From contig JAJDUF010000010.1 of NCBI GenBank assembly GCA_022826725.1, positions 310,001 to 374,000 of the forward strand: 64,000 bases of DNA, written 5' to 3'. Below, in pieces: positions 56,770 through 64,000 of this stretch; position 1 is the stretch's first letter, and each line of letters begins with the position of its first letter. Under the pieces are notes generated by a model. It saw only the letters and a list, made by a program, of their open reading frames with translations. It searched no databases and was not told the DNA's origin. Position numbers and translations under genes: made by a program. Origin of the DNA: Chloroflexota bacterium. Its GTDB lineage: Bacteria > Chloroflexota > UBA11872 > UBA12225 > JAJDUF01.

Positions 56770-57588
56770 CTAGAGCCGCAGGAGCACGTCCAAATCCGAC
56801 GACAGATCGAAGACGTGCTTGCGGGGGTCAAGTTGGTAGGGGCCGATTTCTACCGTGACCCAGCCGTCGTAATCAATGGCACGCAAGCCGGCGAACACCG
56901 CCGGCCAGTCAATATCCCCTTCGAGCAACCGCACAAAGCCGCTGGCATCCCGCCCGGCGCTCGAACGGAACCCCTTGACGTGGACGCGCTTAATGCGCTC
57001 GCCGAGGCAGCTGACCCAGTGCTGGGGCCACCCGAACGCGGCGCAGTTGCCCGCATCGAAGTAGCAGGCGGCGTAGGGGCTATTGATCTGGTCGAGAAAG
57101 AGGCGCATCTCCATCGGCGTGTAGAACATCTTGTTCCACACGTTCTCCACGGCCAGCGTGACGCCGTGCCGTTCGCAGTCGGGGAGCAGGCCGCGAATGA
57201 ACGCTTGCGCCCGGTCCCAGGCGATCTCGTAGGGCACGTCTTCCTTGCAGGTCCCGGGCACCAAGAGCAGCGCATCCACGCCGAGGTCGGGCGCTATCGC
57301 AATGCTCTGGCGGACCAGTCGGGCCGCCTCGGCCCGCTCGGAGGGATCGTTGGCCGTCGGTGAAATCTGCCACATCGGTCCGGCCAACATGCCGGAGACC
57401 GGGACGGTGCGCGCGGCCAACGCGGCAACCGCAGCCGTATCGGCTGCCGGCCCATCGAACGAGAAAAACCCCTCCTGGTTCAGGGCAATCTCGATCCCAT
57501 CGAAACCGGCCTCAGCCGCTAGCTCAAACTGCTCCGGCAACGACATAGTGCGCGGCATACATCCGGTGGCCATGATTGACTTCTGCAT
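56770..57588 (-). CDS. Sugar phosphate isomerase/epimerase-like TIM-barrel protein
   Basis: The 272-residue protein belongs to the AP-endonuclease-2/xylose-isomerase-like TIM-barrel group: LPEQFELAAEAGFDGIEIALNQEGFFSF near the start, DLGVDALLLVPGTCKEDVPYEIAWDRAQAFIRGLLPDCERHGVTLAVENVWNKMFYTP (metal Glu in AVENVW), YAACYFDAGNCAAFGWPQHWV (Asp), IKRVHVKGFR (His) and DYDGWVTVEIGPY (Glu). It probably isomerises or epimerises a sugar or sugar acid. It is adjacent to the PfkB kinase gene on the same strand (63 bp), consistent with a small carbohydrate-utilisation unit. Confidence 0.9.
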   Translation of the reverse strand: MQKSIMATGCMPRTMSLPEQFELAAEAGFDGIEIALNQEGFFSFDGPAADTAAVAALAARTVPVSGMLAGPMWQISPTANDPSERAEAARLVRQSIAIAPDLGVDALLLVPGTCKEDVPYEIAWDRAQAFIRGLLPDCERHGVTLAVENVWNKMFYTPMEMRLFLDQINSPYAACYFDAGNCAAFGWPQHWVSCLGERIKRVHVKGFRSSAGRDASGFVRLLEGDIDWPAVFAGLRAIDYDGWVTVEIGPYQLDPRKHVFDLSSDLDVLLRL

Positions 57589-57651
57589 GGAGCTTCTCCT
57601 TGCCCAGCGCGAGTATCCGCCGCCAAGTGTACTGGATGGCTCGATCTCGCT

Positions 57652-58551
57652 TCACTCCACGCGGTCGTCCGCTGCCATCCGCTCCAAAACCTGCGGCCGC
57701 GTCGCAATGCCGTCTAGCCCCGGCGACTCGACGGCGAACGCGGCCGCAGCGCAGGCGAAGTCCGCGGCCCAGACAGGATCGCCGCGTTGGTGGAGGCCAA
57801 TGGTAAAGGCCGCTGCGAAGACATCCCCGGCACCAGTCGGATCAACCTCGCTGGCGCGGTAGGCACGGGCGCGATGGATCAGCCGCGCGTCGGCATAAAC
57901 CTTGGCCCCCTCGCGTCCGTGTGTCATGACGACGAACGGCGCCAGCCGCTGCCACGCCGCCAGCGACTGTGGGGCATCTTGCAGATCATCCACACTGAAC
58001 ACTAGCACGTCGCAACTTCCGCGGATGGAATCGGCCTCGCGCCACGGCACGGGCCGGACCAATCCGTCCGCATCCCAGGTACGCAGCCAGCCCTGCGGCA
58101 CCACCGCGCGTATCGTCGCGCTGCGCGCGCAATCGAGCAAGTCGGGCTGCATTTCCTGGGCGACCGGCCCGAACAGTACGATGGGCGCTTGCCGTAGGGA
58201 TTCCGGCATATCTGCGGAAGTGATGGGTTGTGCCCGCGCGTGGAGATACTGGCGCCGTTGACCACCCTCGTAGACATTCTCGAAGGTGGTAGAGCGCGGC
58301 GAACCGGCATTGTAGACAGTGACCTCGGCAGCCAGCGCATCGAGAGGGGCAAAGGGAGCCGCGCGCGTGACGAGCGCCGCGCGCAGGCCGAGCCGCGCAG
58401 CCGTGTAGGCAGCGTAGGCCGCCGTCCCACCCAAGCGGTAGCCGGACGGCGTGCGGTCACGGGCGACGTGACCGACGGCGACGAATTCCGGGCCGGGGGC
58501 GGCGCCGGCCAGCGGTGGTGATCCTTCAGGAATGCCCCCACGTATGCCCAT
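57652..58551 (-). CDS. PfkB-family carbohydrate kinase
   Basis: The 299-residue protein has the ribokinase-like layout: substrate-binding GYRLGGTAAYAAYTAARLGLRAALVTRAA (about 38-66) and the catalytic/anion-hole signature ASEVDPTGAGDVFAAAFTIGLHQRGD (about 230-255) with the base Asp in GAGD. It phosphorylates a sugar or related alcohol with ATP. The N-terminal 20 residues (MGIRGGIPEGSPPLAG) look non-essential, and a later start near PEFVAVGHVARD is possible. It is next to the isomerase-like gene and 22 bp downstream of jag on the same strand. Confidence 0.9.
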   Translation of the reverse strand: MGIRGGIPEGSPPLAGAAPGPEFVAVGHVARDRTPSGYRLGGTAAYAAYTAARLGLRAALVTRAAPFAPLDALAAEVTVYNAGSPRSTTFENVYEGGQRRQYLHARAQPITSADMPESLRQAPIVLFGPVAQEMQPDLLDCARSATIRAVVPQGWLRTWDADGLVRPVPWREADSIRGSCDVLVFSVDDLQDAPQSLAAWQRLAPFVVMTHGREGAKVYADARLIHRARAYRASEVDPTGAGDVFAAAFTIGLHQRGDPVWAADFACAAAAFAVESPGLDGIATRPQVLERMAADDRVE

Positions 58552-58573
58552 TGGACCGTGCAGAGCGGGTGTC

Positions 58574-59293
58574 TCAGTGCGGCTTGATGACGACGCGGCG
58601 GTCGTCGCCCGCTCCTTCGCTCTCGGTCGTTACTTCAGGATCGTCCACGAGCGCCAAGTGGACAATCCGCCGCTCGTCCGGCGGCATCGGTTCGAGGACC
58701 ATCTGCTGACCAGTCACCCGCACGCGCTGCGCCAGCCGCTCCGCCATGTTCTCGAGCAGGTTCTCCCGGCGCTGCCGATAGCCGTCGGCGTCCACGACGA
58801 GCCGGATGCGCCGCTCCAGCTGCTTGTTCACCATCAGGCTCAACACGAACTGGAGCGCGCGCAGCGTGGTGCCGCGTCGGCCGATCAGCTCCGCAACTCC
58901 CGGACCGACCGCGTTCAAGGTGACCGGATCAATCGAGCGCACCTGGATGTCGAGCGTCAACCCCATGCGATCCAACAGCTCGGTCAGCATCAACTGGGCA
59001 AACTCGGCATCGCGCGTGCCCTGGAGGTCAGCGTCGGATGCGGCGTCTTCCGCTTCGTCCGCGTCGTCGGACGGCGGTAGAGCAGGTGGCTCTGTTTCCG
59101 GCGCCGGCTCCGGTGTCTCGGGCTTGACCGTTACCCGCACCTGCGCCGGTTCGGCGCCAAATGCGAGTATCTGCGGTGGGCTACCGCGCGACACGACGGT
59201 CACGTCCACCTCGTCTTCCGCTTTACCCAACTGCTGCAACGCTCGCCGCACGGCTTCATGCACCGTGCGCGCCGTTTCCTCAACGCTTTCCAC
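58574..59293 (-). CDS. jag: Jag/KhpB RNA-binding protein (Jag-N, KH, R3H)
   Basis: About 239 residues from GTG 59293, which has GGGAGG at ideal spacing and overlaps the yidC stop by 14 bp; this start gives the expected Jag-N opening (VESVEETARTVHEAVRRALQQLG). An acidic linker (PETEPPALPPSDDADEAEDAAS) is followed by a KH domain (AVGPGVAELIGRRGTTLRALQFVLSLMVNKQLE, GxxG as IGRRG) and a C-terminal R3H domain (ENLLENMAERLAQRVRVTGQQMVLEPMPPDERRIVHLALVDD). KhpB binds RNA and in Firmicutes works with KhpA in cell division and elongation. Genomic position after yidC is typical. Confidence 0.94.
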   Translation of the reverse strand: MESVEETARTVHEAVRRALQQLGKAEDEVDVTVVSRGSPPQILAFGAEPAQVRVTVKPETPEPAPETEPPALPPSDDADEAEDAASDADLQGTRDAEFAQLMLTELLDRMGLTLDIQVRSIDPVTLNAVGPGVAELIGRRGTTLRALQFVLSLMVNKQLERRIRLVVDADGYRQRRENLLENMAERLAQRVRVTGQQMVLEPMPPDERRIVHLALVDDPEVTTESEGAGDDRRVVIKPH

Positions 59294-60320
59294 GCGCCCG
59301 CCTCCCACCACGGCGACGAGAGGATCGTCGTCTTTCCGGTGATCTCTCGCTTGGTTCATGCCGGGTCTCAGCCACTTCCGGCTCCGCGGTCCCGAGCAAG
59401 CGGCGCAGGCCGCCCCACCAGCCCCCGTCGAGGCCGCCGCGCGCTCCCACTGGCGTAGCCGGCCCATCACGACCCGCTTCCCTGCTCCCGCCATTCTCGC
59501 TTGCGCGAGAATCTGCGGTGCGGCCCCCGGCGCCGGTCATGCTCGTGCCGGTGCCGGTGCCGGACCCCGACTCACTACCCATGAAGCCTCGGATGCGCTG
59601 CACGTCCGAGTCGAGCGCCCCCAGGCCGGAAACGAAGTATTGCTGGACAATCCCGAAGAGGTTCTGCACGACCCAATAGAGCGCTAGGCCGGCGCCGAAG
59701 TTCACGCCAATGACGATAATCATCAACGGCATGAACATCATCATCTGCTGCTGGAGGCGCTGTTGCGGATCACCGGACGGCGTGGTCATCATCCGCTGCT
59801 GCACCCATTGGGTACCACCGGCGAGCAGGGGCAACAGCCAGGGTAAGGGGAAGGTGAGGCCAGTAGTGTCGGAGCCTAGTATGTCCGGCTGAGACAAGTT
59901 TTCGACCCAGAGGAATCCCTCCTGAAAGATCGGATTGAACATCTCATTCTCTGCATTACCCAGATTAATCAGGGCGTGGTAGAAGGCAAAGAAGAAGGGC
60001 ATCTGCAGCAGCAGCGGGAGACAGCCACCGAGCGGGTTGACCCCCTCCTCCCGGTAGAGCTTCATCGTCTCTGCTTGGACCTTCTGCTTGTCGTCGCCGT
60101 ACTTCTTCTTGAGCGCGGCAATCTTCGGCTGCATCGCCTGCATCGCCTTCATGGACCGGGTGCCCTTGAGCGACAGCGGCAACAGGACGAGGCGAATCAA
60201 GATCGTGAAGACGACGATGGCGAGGCCGGCACCAAGCCCTAGATTGTCGGCGACGTACACCAAGCCGTTGATGAGGGGGTGAACCAGGAAGGTATTCCAG
60301 ACGAACGTTACGCTCTCCAA
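59280..60320 (-). CDS. yidC: YidC/Oxa1-family membrane protein insertase
   Basis: The 346-residue protein has the short (Gram-positive/Chloroflexota-like) YidC form: NGLVYVADNLGLGAGLAIVVFTILIRLVLLPLSLKGTRSMKAMQAMQPKIAALKKKYGDDKQKVQAETMKLYREEGVNPLGGCLPLLLQMPFFFAFYHAL, with the conserved hydrophilic-groove Arg in TILIRLVLLPL, then three more helices ending in ALYWVVQNLFGIVQQYFV. The start is TTG with GGAGG upstream. The hydrophilic C-terminal tail (Gly/Arg-rich) contains residues SRASENGGSREAG encoded by a palindromic element. It inserts membrane proteins with or without Sec. Confidence 0.95.
   Translation of the reverse strand: MESVTFVWNTFLVHPLINGLVYVADNLGLGAGLAIVVFTILIRLVLLPLSLKGTRSMKAMQAMQPKIAALKKKYGDDKQKVQAETMKLYREEGVNPLGGCLPLLLQMPFFFAFYHALINLGNAENEMFNPIFQEGFLWVENLSQPDILGSDTTGLTFPLPWLLPLLAGGTQWVQQRMMTTPSGDPQQRLQQQMMMFMPLMIIVIGVNFGAGLALYWVVQNLFGIVQQYFVSGLGALDSDVQRIRGFMGSESGSGTGTGTSMTGAGGRTADSRASENGGSREAGRDGPATPVGARGGLDGGWWGGLRRLLGTAEPEVAETRHEPSERSPERRRSSRRRGGRRARGKR
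59488..59518. repeat. REPIN-like palindrome inside the yidC tail
   Basis: The stretch contains ATTCTCGCTTGCGCGAGAAT, a perfect palindrome with a TTGC loop, flanked by CCGCC and CTGCGG. It is in frame in the disordered C-terminal tail of YidC. Confidence 0.7.
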
Positions 60321-60369
60321 AACCAGAGACCTCCAAGGATGGGTAGCCGGTGCCAGGTCATGCCCGGCG

Positions 60370-60452
60370 CCTCATCCGTCGTTCTCGCGCAAGCGGGAAT
60401 CCGTCGCCCGCCGTTGGCTTGCGGCTTGCGCCACAATGACGGGCCGGGGAGG
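60370..60452. repeat. REPIN-like inverted pair between yidC and yidD
   Basis: Left palindrome CCGTCGTTCTCGCGCAAGCG (ending GGAATCCG) and right inverted copy GGCTTGCGGCTTGCGCCAC (ending AATGACGGG) have the same CCGTCRTT head pointing outwards, as in the pair at 20018-20098. The 12-bp spacer and mirrored ends are what a REP doublet (REPIN) looks like. Confidence 0.7.
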
Positions 60453-60513
60453 CCGCGCAACGCTGACAACCGCCGGCAGTGACCGACACTGGCCTACTTC
60501 TGAATCCAATAGC

Positions 60514-60834
60514 TCAGGGGACCGGGTCGTAGCCGCCGGGATGAAAGGGATGACAACGCAGAATTCGACGGAGGGCCAGCCACACTCCGCGCAGTATACC
60601 ATGCCGAACGATGGCCTCGTGGGCATACGCCGAGCAGGTCGGAGCAAAGCGACAGGTATTGGGTAGGAATGGGGACACCAGGAACTGGTACTGCCGAATG
60701 CCGCCCAGAACCAGCCAGCGCAGCAACCGCACTGCGCCAGGCGGTGTATGGGCGGCGGCGCCCGCTGTCCCGGCAGCCGCCTCCGACGACTCCCGCTGTC
60801 CGCTCGACGCAACCGCTGTTGACGTATCGGTCAT
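60514..60834 (-). CDS. yidD: YidD membrane protein insertion efficiency factor
   Basis: The 106-residue protein has a disordered 30-residue N-terminus and the complete YidD core: [70 protein letters not shown]. The Cys residues and the [13 protein letters not shown] ending are diagnostic. It is membrane-associated and supports insertion together with YidC. Its ATG overlaps the rnpA stop (ATGA), so translation is coupled. Confidence 0.95.
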   Translation of the reverse strand: MTDTSTAVASSGQRESSEAAAGTAGAAAHTPPGAVRLLRWLVLGGIRQYQFLVSPFLPNTCRFAPTCSAYAHEAIVRHGILRGVWLALRRILRCHPFHPGGYDPVP

Positions 60835-61289
60835 CTCGATTCAGGCGCCTGTTGACTCCTCCGAGCATACCACTGGGCGGCCCTAGCTCGGAGACTCGGC
60901 AAGCCTTGTGGCCCCAGCGGTGGTCGCTCGGAGGATATGCCGGCCCGCCGCCAGAGTCGGTGGATGTCCGCCTGTAAGTCCCAGAAGCTCGCCGTAGTCG
61001 CCTCACGATGCGCGATGAGCAGCAGGTCCCAACTGTCCGGCACCGCTGGGAGCGTGAGGCGCACAAGCTCCCGGAGGCGGCGGCGCAGGCGGTTCCGCAC
61101 AACGGCCTTCCCGAGCCGGCCGGAAACGGTCAGCGCCAGCCGCGTCTGCCCGCGCGTGGTACGCAGCGCATAGAGCCGCAGGAGCCTAGCCCGGCGGGTG
61201 CGGCCGTGCCGGCGCACGGTCCTGATCTCGGTACTGGACAGCCGGCCCGGCTCGCGTGACGATGACCGCGCCGCACCACAACTGTTCAT
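60831..61289 (-). CDS. rnpA: Ribonuclease P protein component
   Basis: The 152-residue protein has the RnpA signature [19 protein letters not shown] (about 80-98), preceded by the beta strand [12 protein letters not shown] and followed by [31 protein letters not shown]. It binds the M1-type RNA and increases substrate affinity in tRNA 5' maturation. About 30 extra residues precede the core ([40 protein letters not shown]) and about 30 follow it. It lies 111 bp downstream of rpmH, as in most bacteria. Confidence 0.94.
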   Translation of the reverse strand: MNSCGAARSSSREPGRLSSTEIRTVRRHGRTRRARLLRLYALRTTRGQTRLALTVSGRLGKAVVRNRLRRRLRELVRLTLPAVPDSWDLLLIAHREATTASFWDLQADIHRLWRRAGISSERPPLGPQGLPSLRARAAQWYARRSQQAPESR

Positions 61290-61400
61290 CGGATTGTGCG
61301 GCTCCGGCGGGCCGGGCCGTTGCCGCCGCGCAGCGGAGCGCTACCGGGGCGGTTGGCGGGCAGCGGAATAGGCGGGTGCCCGCACCGGCTTGGCGTCGCG

Positions 61401-61538
61401 CTAGACCGTGAGCTTATGCCGGCCTTTGAGCCGCCGCGCCCGCAATACGCGCCGCCCAGCGAGCTTCCGCATGCGCTTGCGGAAGCCGTGGACCCGGTGA
61501 CGGCGACGAACTTTCGGCTGATAGGTACGCTTTACCAT
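61401..61538 (-). CDS. rpmH: Ribosomal protein L34
   Basis: This gene is missing from the ORF track because of its length. The minus strand from ATG 61538 to TAG 61401 translates to 45 residues beginning [20 protein letters not shown], containing [17 protein letters not shown] and ending KGRHKLTV. This is a full L34, a component of the 50S subunit. The KRTYQP...R...HGFRxRM pattern is diagnostic. Only a weak Shine-Dalgarno (GAAAGTGTGAG) precedes it. It heads the rpmH-rnpA-yidD-yidC-jag cluster. Confidence 0.97.
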   Translation of the reverse strand: MVKRTYQPKVRRRHRVHGFRKRMRKLAGRRVLRARRLKGRHKLTV

Positions 61539-61667
61539 CTACTCACACTTTCACCCGGCACTCGTCTCGTAGCCGGTGGCCAGTGGCTTGTGCCCGGTAT
61601 CCAGAATCCCGGCTACTGATCGCCAAGGATGCGGAACTGCTATCAACGCGCTGCAAATACACGCTCC

Positions 61668-61673
61668 AGTATA
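61668..61673 (-). promoter_or_regulatory. Candidate -10 element upstream of rpmH
   Basis: The minus strand reads TCCTGCTATACTGGAGC, again TATACT preceded by TGC (an extended -10 with the T-G pair slightly displaced), 130 bases upstream of the rpmH ATG. The identical CTGCTATACTGG core is found before the tRNA relic. No -35 is convincing. Confidence 0.45.
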
Positions 61674-61708
61674 GCAGGAAGCGGGATCGTCGGTGCAGCC
61701 CACCCGCC

Positions 61709-62863
61709 TCACGGACCGCGAAAGCGTTCAAGGTCGAAGCGCAGCCGGCAGTGCTCGCGGTACCACGCGCACTGCCGGGCGGCCGTCTCGTCGGGCGGCT
61801 GCCGCGCGGTCAGGTCGGTCAAGGTACGACCCAGCCCCTGGTCGTCAGACGCGGTTGCGGCCGTGTCCGCCACCCACGGTAGTGTGACGGTGGTAGGCAC
61901 ACAGAGCACGTGTGGCTGCGGGCGCGCCTGCCAGGGGCGTCCGCGCAGACCGAGCGAGCACAGCAACGCCGCATCGCTGTGCTCCTGCGCGACGCGAGCG
62001 GCGTGATCGCTTTCGCCCGTCTCCGTTACCGTCACCGCCAGGGCCAGCACCGTGCCGCCTTGGAGGCTCTGCGGCCACCGGACGGCGGGGATACCGAGCG
62101 TGTGCGCCAAGGCCAGCGTGAGCGGCCAAGCCGGGGCATCGAGCGGCACTAGCGCGTCGAATCGCCACCGGAAGGCCAGTACAGTGTCGGCGAGCCGCCG
62201 CAACACCGCCGCGACCGCCGCGTGACCGTCGAGTTGGCCGGTACGGCCCGCCGGGATGGTGATGCCGTCATCCCCCGGCAAGCCCAACAGCAGCGCGCCG
62301 CAATAGGCGTAGATGCCGATCTTTGCCGGTAACCGGCCGTCCTGGTCGTAGGGCGCCGCAAACTCGCGCAGCCGCGGTAGCGCCTGGAGCGCGGCCGTGG
62401 CGTAGGAATCGTCCGGCTTACGCACCAATGCCTGGCGCAAATGCGTCTCCGCCACTTGGTAGTCCTCGTCCTGCAGGGCCAGATCGCCGAGACGGGCATG
62501 GACGAGGGCGGCCCGATCACCGAGACGCTCACCCTTCAGGCGCAGCACGGCTTCGAGATTGCGGCGCGCCGGCTGGCGCTGCCCCTGGGCCAGAAACAGC
62601 AGCGCCTGGTTGTATAGGACAACTGGGTCGGCCGGCGCCAGTGCCAGCGCCTCCCGGTAGGCGTGCGCTGCCTCGTTCCACTGTCGCTGCCGCTGTGCTG
62701 CGGTCCCTCGCGCCAGCCAGTAGAGGCTGACCTGTGGGTCGCCGGCACACGCCGCGCGGTAGGCTTCCAGGGCCTCCGCCCAGCGCCCCCCTTGTTCGTG
62801 CGCCAAGCCACCCTGATAGTGCTGTTGGGCTACGAGCTTGGCAAAGAAGCCCTCGGCATCCAC
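61709..62863 (-). CDS. Tetratricopeptide-repeat protein
   Basis: The 384-residue protein starts at GTG and contains four TPR-like units in the first 165 residues (YQGGLAHEQGGRWAEALEAYRAACAGDP; YWLARGTAAQRQRQWNEAAHAYREALALAPADP; LYNQALLFLAQGQRQPARRNLEAVLRL; HARLGDLALQDEDYQVAETHLRQALVRKPDD). A roughly 200-residue C-terminal domain has alternating strands (KIGIYAYCGALLLGLPGDDG, ALAVTVTETG, PHVLCVPTTVTLPW) and is not recognised. It occupies the place where dnaA often lies next to rpmH. Cytoplasmic; a scaffold role is likely. Confidence 0.8.
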   Translation of the reverse strand: MDAEGFFAKLVAQQHYQGGLAHEQGGRWAEALEAYRAACAGDPQVSLYWLARGTAAQRQRQWNEAAHAYREALALAPADPVVLYNQALLFLAQGQRQPARRNLEAVLRLKGERLGDRAALVHARLGDLALQDEDYQVAETHLRQALVRKPDDSYATAALQALPRLREFAAPYDQDGRLPAKIGIYAYCGALLLGLPGDDGITIPAGRTGQLDGHAAVAAVLRRLADTVLAFRWRFDALVPLDAPAWPLTLALAHTLGIPAVRWPQSLQGGTVLALAVTVTETGESDHAARVAQEHSDAALLCSLGLRGRPWQARPQPHVLCVPTTVTLPWVADTAATASDDQGLGRTLTDLTARQPPDETAARQCAWYREHCRLRFDLERFRGP

Positions 62864-62990
62864 GTCGCGTTAATTCCCTTCGCCTCGCCAACCGTCATTC
62901 CGTGGCAAGAGTGAGTCTGGCGGACAGGCAACTGTATAGTATTGAAGCGCATCCAGGCACGAATACCACGAATAGCGTAGTAGGCACACT

Positions 62991-63593
62991 GTGAAACCGG
63001 GACTGTACGAGAGGGTAGACGCGGCCGTGCAGTGCGGGCAAGTCTGGCGGGCCAAGGAACTGCTGCGTGGCAACATCGGATCGGGCAGCTACGACTCGCC
63101 ACTCTACGAGCGTTACGGCCGACTGCTGCTGGGCCTCGGCGAATTTGTAGAGGCGGGTAAATACCTCTTTCTCTCCGGGTGCCGGCATCCTGAGTTCGAC
63201 GAGGCCATCGAGGTCTACCTGTCGCGTCACCCGGAGGGCCGGCCCGAGGTGTTGTACTACTCGTTTCCCGCAGCGGCTCGCTTCCGACAGATTGTCCGCT
63301 ACCCGTTGGCGGTGCGTCGTGTGCTGGAGGAGCGCGGCCTACCGCAATACTTTGCCCAACTGGAGCAGGAGCGGTCCGAGCGGGCTAAACGCAAGTTCGA
63401 GCGGATGGGAGGCCGAACAGGGTATGCGTATGCACCGCTCCGGCGGGAGGCCCCACACACGCCAGACACGCCAGCGCAATGGGCTTTCAGAGTACTGCTC
63501 CTAGGCGTCCTGAGCGCGGGTCTTCTACTCCTGCTGGCCTCGACGGTCGTTGGCGTCGTCGTCATCATCCGCTGGATCGTGTCCCTGATATAA
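62991..63593 (+). CDS. DUF6584-like protein with C-terminal membrane anchor
   Basis: The 200-residue protein starts at GTG. The N-terminal half is a TPR-like helical pair (VDAAVQCGQVWRAKELLRGNIGSGSYDSPLYERYGRLLLGLGEFVEAGKYLFLSGCRHPEFDEAIEVYLSRHP) that fits the DUF6584 pattern as I remember it. A basic linker (ERSERAKRKFERMGGRTGYAYAPLRREAP) leads to a C-terminal helix (VLLLGVLSAGLLLLLASTVVGVVVIIRWIVSLI), implying tail anchoring with the soluble domain inside. Function unknown. It is divergent from the TPR gene, with a 127-bp gap. Confidence 0.72.
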   Translation: MKPGLYERVDAAVQCGQVWRAKELLRGNIGSGSYDSPLYERYGRLLLGLGEFVEAGKYLFLSGCRHPEFDEAIEVYLSRHPEGRPEVLYYSFPAAARFRQIVRYPLAVRRVLEERGLPQYFAQLEQERSERAKRKFERMGGRTGYAYAPLRREAPHTPDTPAQWAFRVLLLGVLSAGLLLLLASTVVGVVVIIRWIVSLI

Positions 63594-63685
63594 CTGCCCA
63601 ATGGCGATGCAGGACTGAGACCACAAGATCGCCAGAGCCATTGAGCGGAGTGAAGCATGGCGGGACGAGGAGTTGCTGCGTGGTC

Positions 63686-64000
63686 ATGAATCAGCCGACA
63701 GATGATCCCGGCGAGCTACTGCCGATCTACGACGAGGGAGGGATGCTGCTGGGGCAGAAGCCACGGGGCGCCGTCCACCGCGACGGCGATTGGCACTGGT
63801 GCTTCGATTGCTGGATTATTGCCCACGACGCGGCTGACCGGCCAGCCGTACTCCTGCAGCAACGCTCTCTGGGCAAGGACACGTGGCCCGGTCGCTGGGA
63901 CATCAGCGCCGCCGGGCACTATCGCCCCGGCGAAACGCTGGCCGAGGGTGTGCGGGAGTTGGCAGAGGAGCTAGGGGTCGAAGCACAACCGGAGCAACTG
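63686..64000 (+). CDS. Nudix hydrolase, IDI/YfcD-like, truncated by the window end
   Basis: The frame opens at ATG 63686 (GACGAGGAG upstream) and runs off the end without a stop, which is why the track lists only a shadow ORF here. It reads MNQPTDDPGELLPIYDEGGMLLGQKPRG, then WHWCFDCWIIAHDAADRPAVLLQQRSLGKDTWPGRWDISAAGHYRPGETLAEGVRELAEELGV, typical of Nudix proteins related to isopentenyl-diphosphate isomerase (YfcD type). The Nudix box has one residue fewer than the usual seven between the first Glu and REL. The substrate is unknown; the C-terminal part is missing. Confidence 0.85.
   Translation, partial: MNQPTDDPGELLPIYDEGGMLLGQKPRGAVHRDGDWHWCFDCWIIAHDAADRPAVLLQQRSLGKDTWPGRWDISAAGHYRPGETLAEGVRELAEELGVEAQPEQL

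Noticed and set aside
61539-61708. oriC in the gap upstream of rpmH
   Set aside because: No DnaA-box-like 9-mers or AT-rich unwinding region are visible in the 170 bp.
63594-63650. Intrinsic terminator after the DUF6584-like gene (CAATGGC/GCCATTG)
   Set aside because: The complementary arms are far apart, the inner GGCGAT/ATCGCC pairing competes with the outer one, and no U-tract follows.

Overview
The window is a high-GC (roughly 60-65 % by eye), gene-dense bacterial chromosome segment. The gene content (molybdenum hydroxylase, hydantoinase A/B, enolase-superfamily and DUF4838-type proteins, VanZ-like and Uma2 proteins, a compact pyrR-pyrBC-carAB operon, and an rpmH-rnpA-yidD-yidC-jag cluster) suggests a free-living heterotroph, most plausibly a Chloroflexota/Thermomicrobia-like lineage. 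That placement is inference from gene types only; no phylogeny was run.

Layout. 1-9.8 kb: small conserved proteins, a sulfatase-fold enzyme with Thr at the usual formylglycine position, an aquaporin, a Nudix protein, a glycoside-hydrolase-like protein, HIT and glyoxalase-fold proteins, a CAT-anticodon tRNA, two duplicated four-helix membrane proteins and a SulP transporter. 10-14.2 kb: a three-subunit molybdenum hydroxylase (FAD, 2Fe-2S and Mo subunits) with a MoaD-like protein. 14.4-28.6 kb: catabolic genes (metallophosphoesterase/PQQ-propeller fusion, two acetyl-xylan-esterase-like hydrolases, DUF4838 protein, enolase-superfamily enzyme) interrupted by a repeat-rich noncoding stretch and by a type ISP restriction-modification gene cut by three in-frame stop codons. 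28.6-32.4 kb: hydantoinase B/A pair. 32.6-42.1 kb: a P-loop protein, an alpha/alpha-toroid protein and three polytopic GT-C-like membrane proteins. 42.4-46.4 kb: PRPP synthetase, DUF6807, Uma2 and ureidoglycolate-lyase-like genes and two small membrane/coiled-coil paralogues. 46.8-54.7 kb: pyrR-pyrB-pyrC-carA-carB with overlapping or tight junctions and a candidate PyrR-binding hairpin in the leader. 54.7-58.6 kb: an EamA transporter, a DUF5678/PIN-like pair, a sugar isomerase-like protein and a PfkB kinase. 58.6-61.5 kb: jag, yidC, yidD, rnpA and rpmH on the minus strand, the set usually found beside oriC; dnaA is not present here. The end holds a TPR protein, a membrane-anchored protein and a truncated Nudix gene.

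The most distinctive material is not a single gene. It is (i) the ISP restriction enzyme broken three times without any frameshift, once exactly at the catalytic NPPY tyrosine; (ii) a four-unit tandem array of about 74-bp units in which the hairpin stems change but pairing is kept; (iii) a family of REPIN-like palindromes, several inserted in frame inside conserved genes (carA, yidC, a glycosyltransferase, the ISP gene); (iv) a tandem duplication that left an intact tRNA in one copy and an 11-nt tRNA relic in the other; and (v) a large low-complexity insertion in aspartate carbamoyltransferase.
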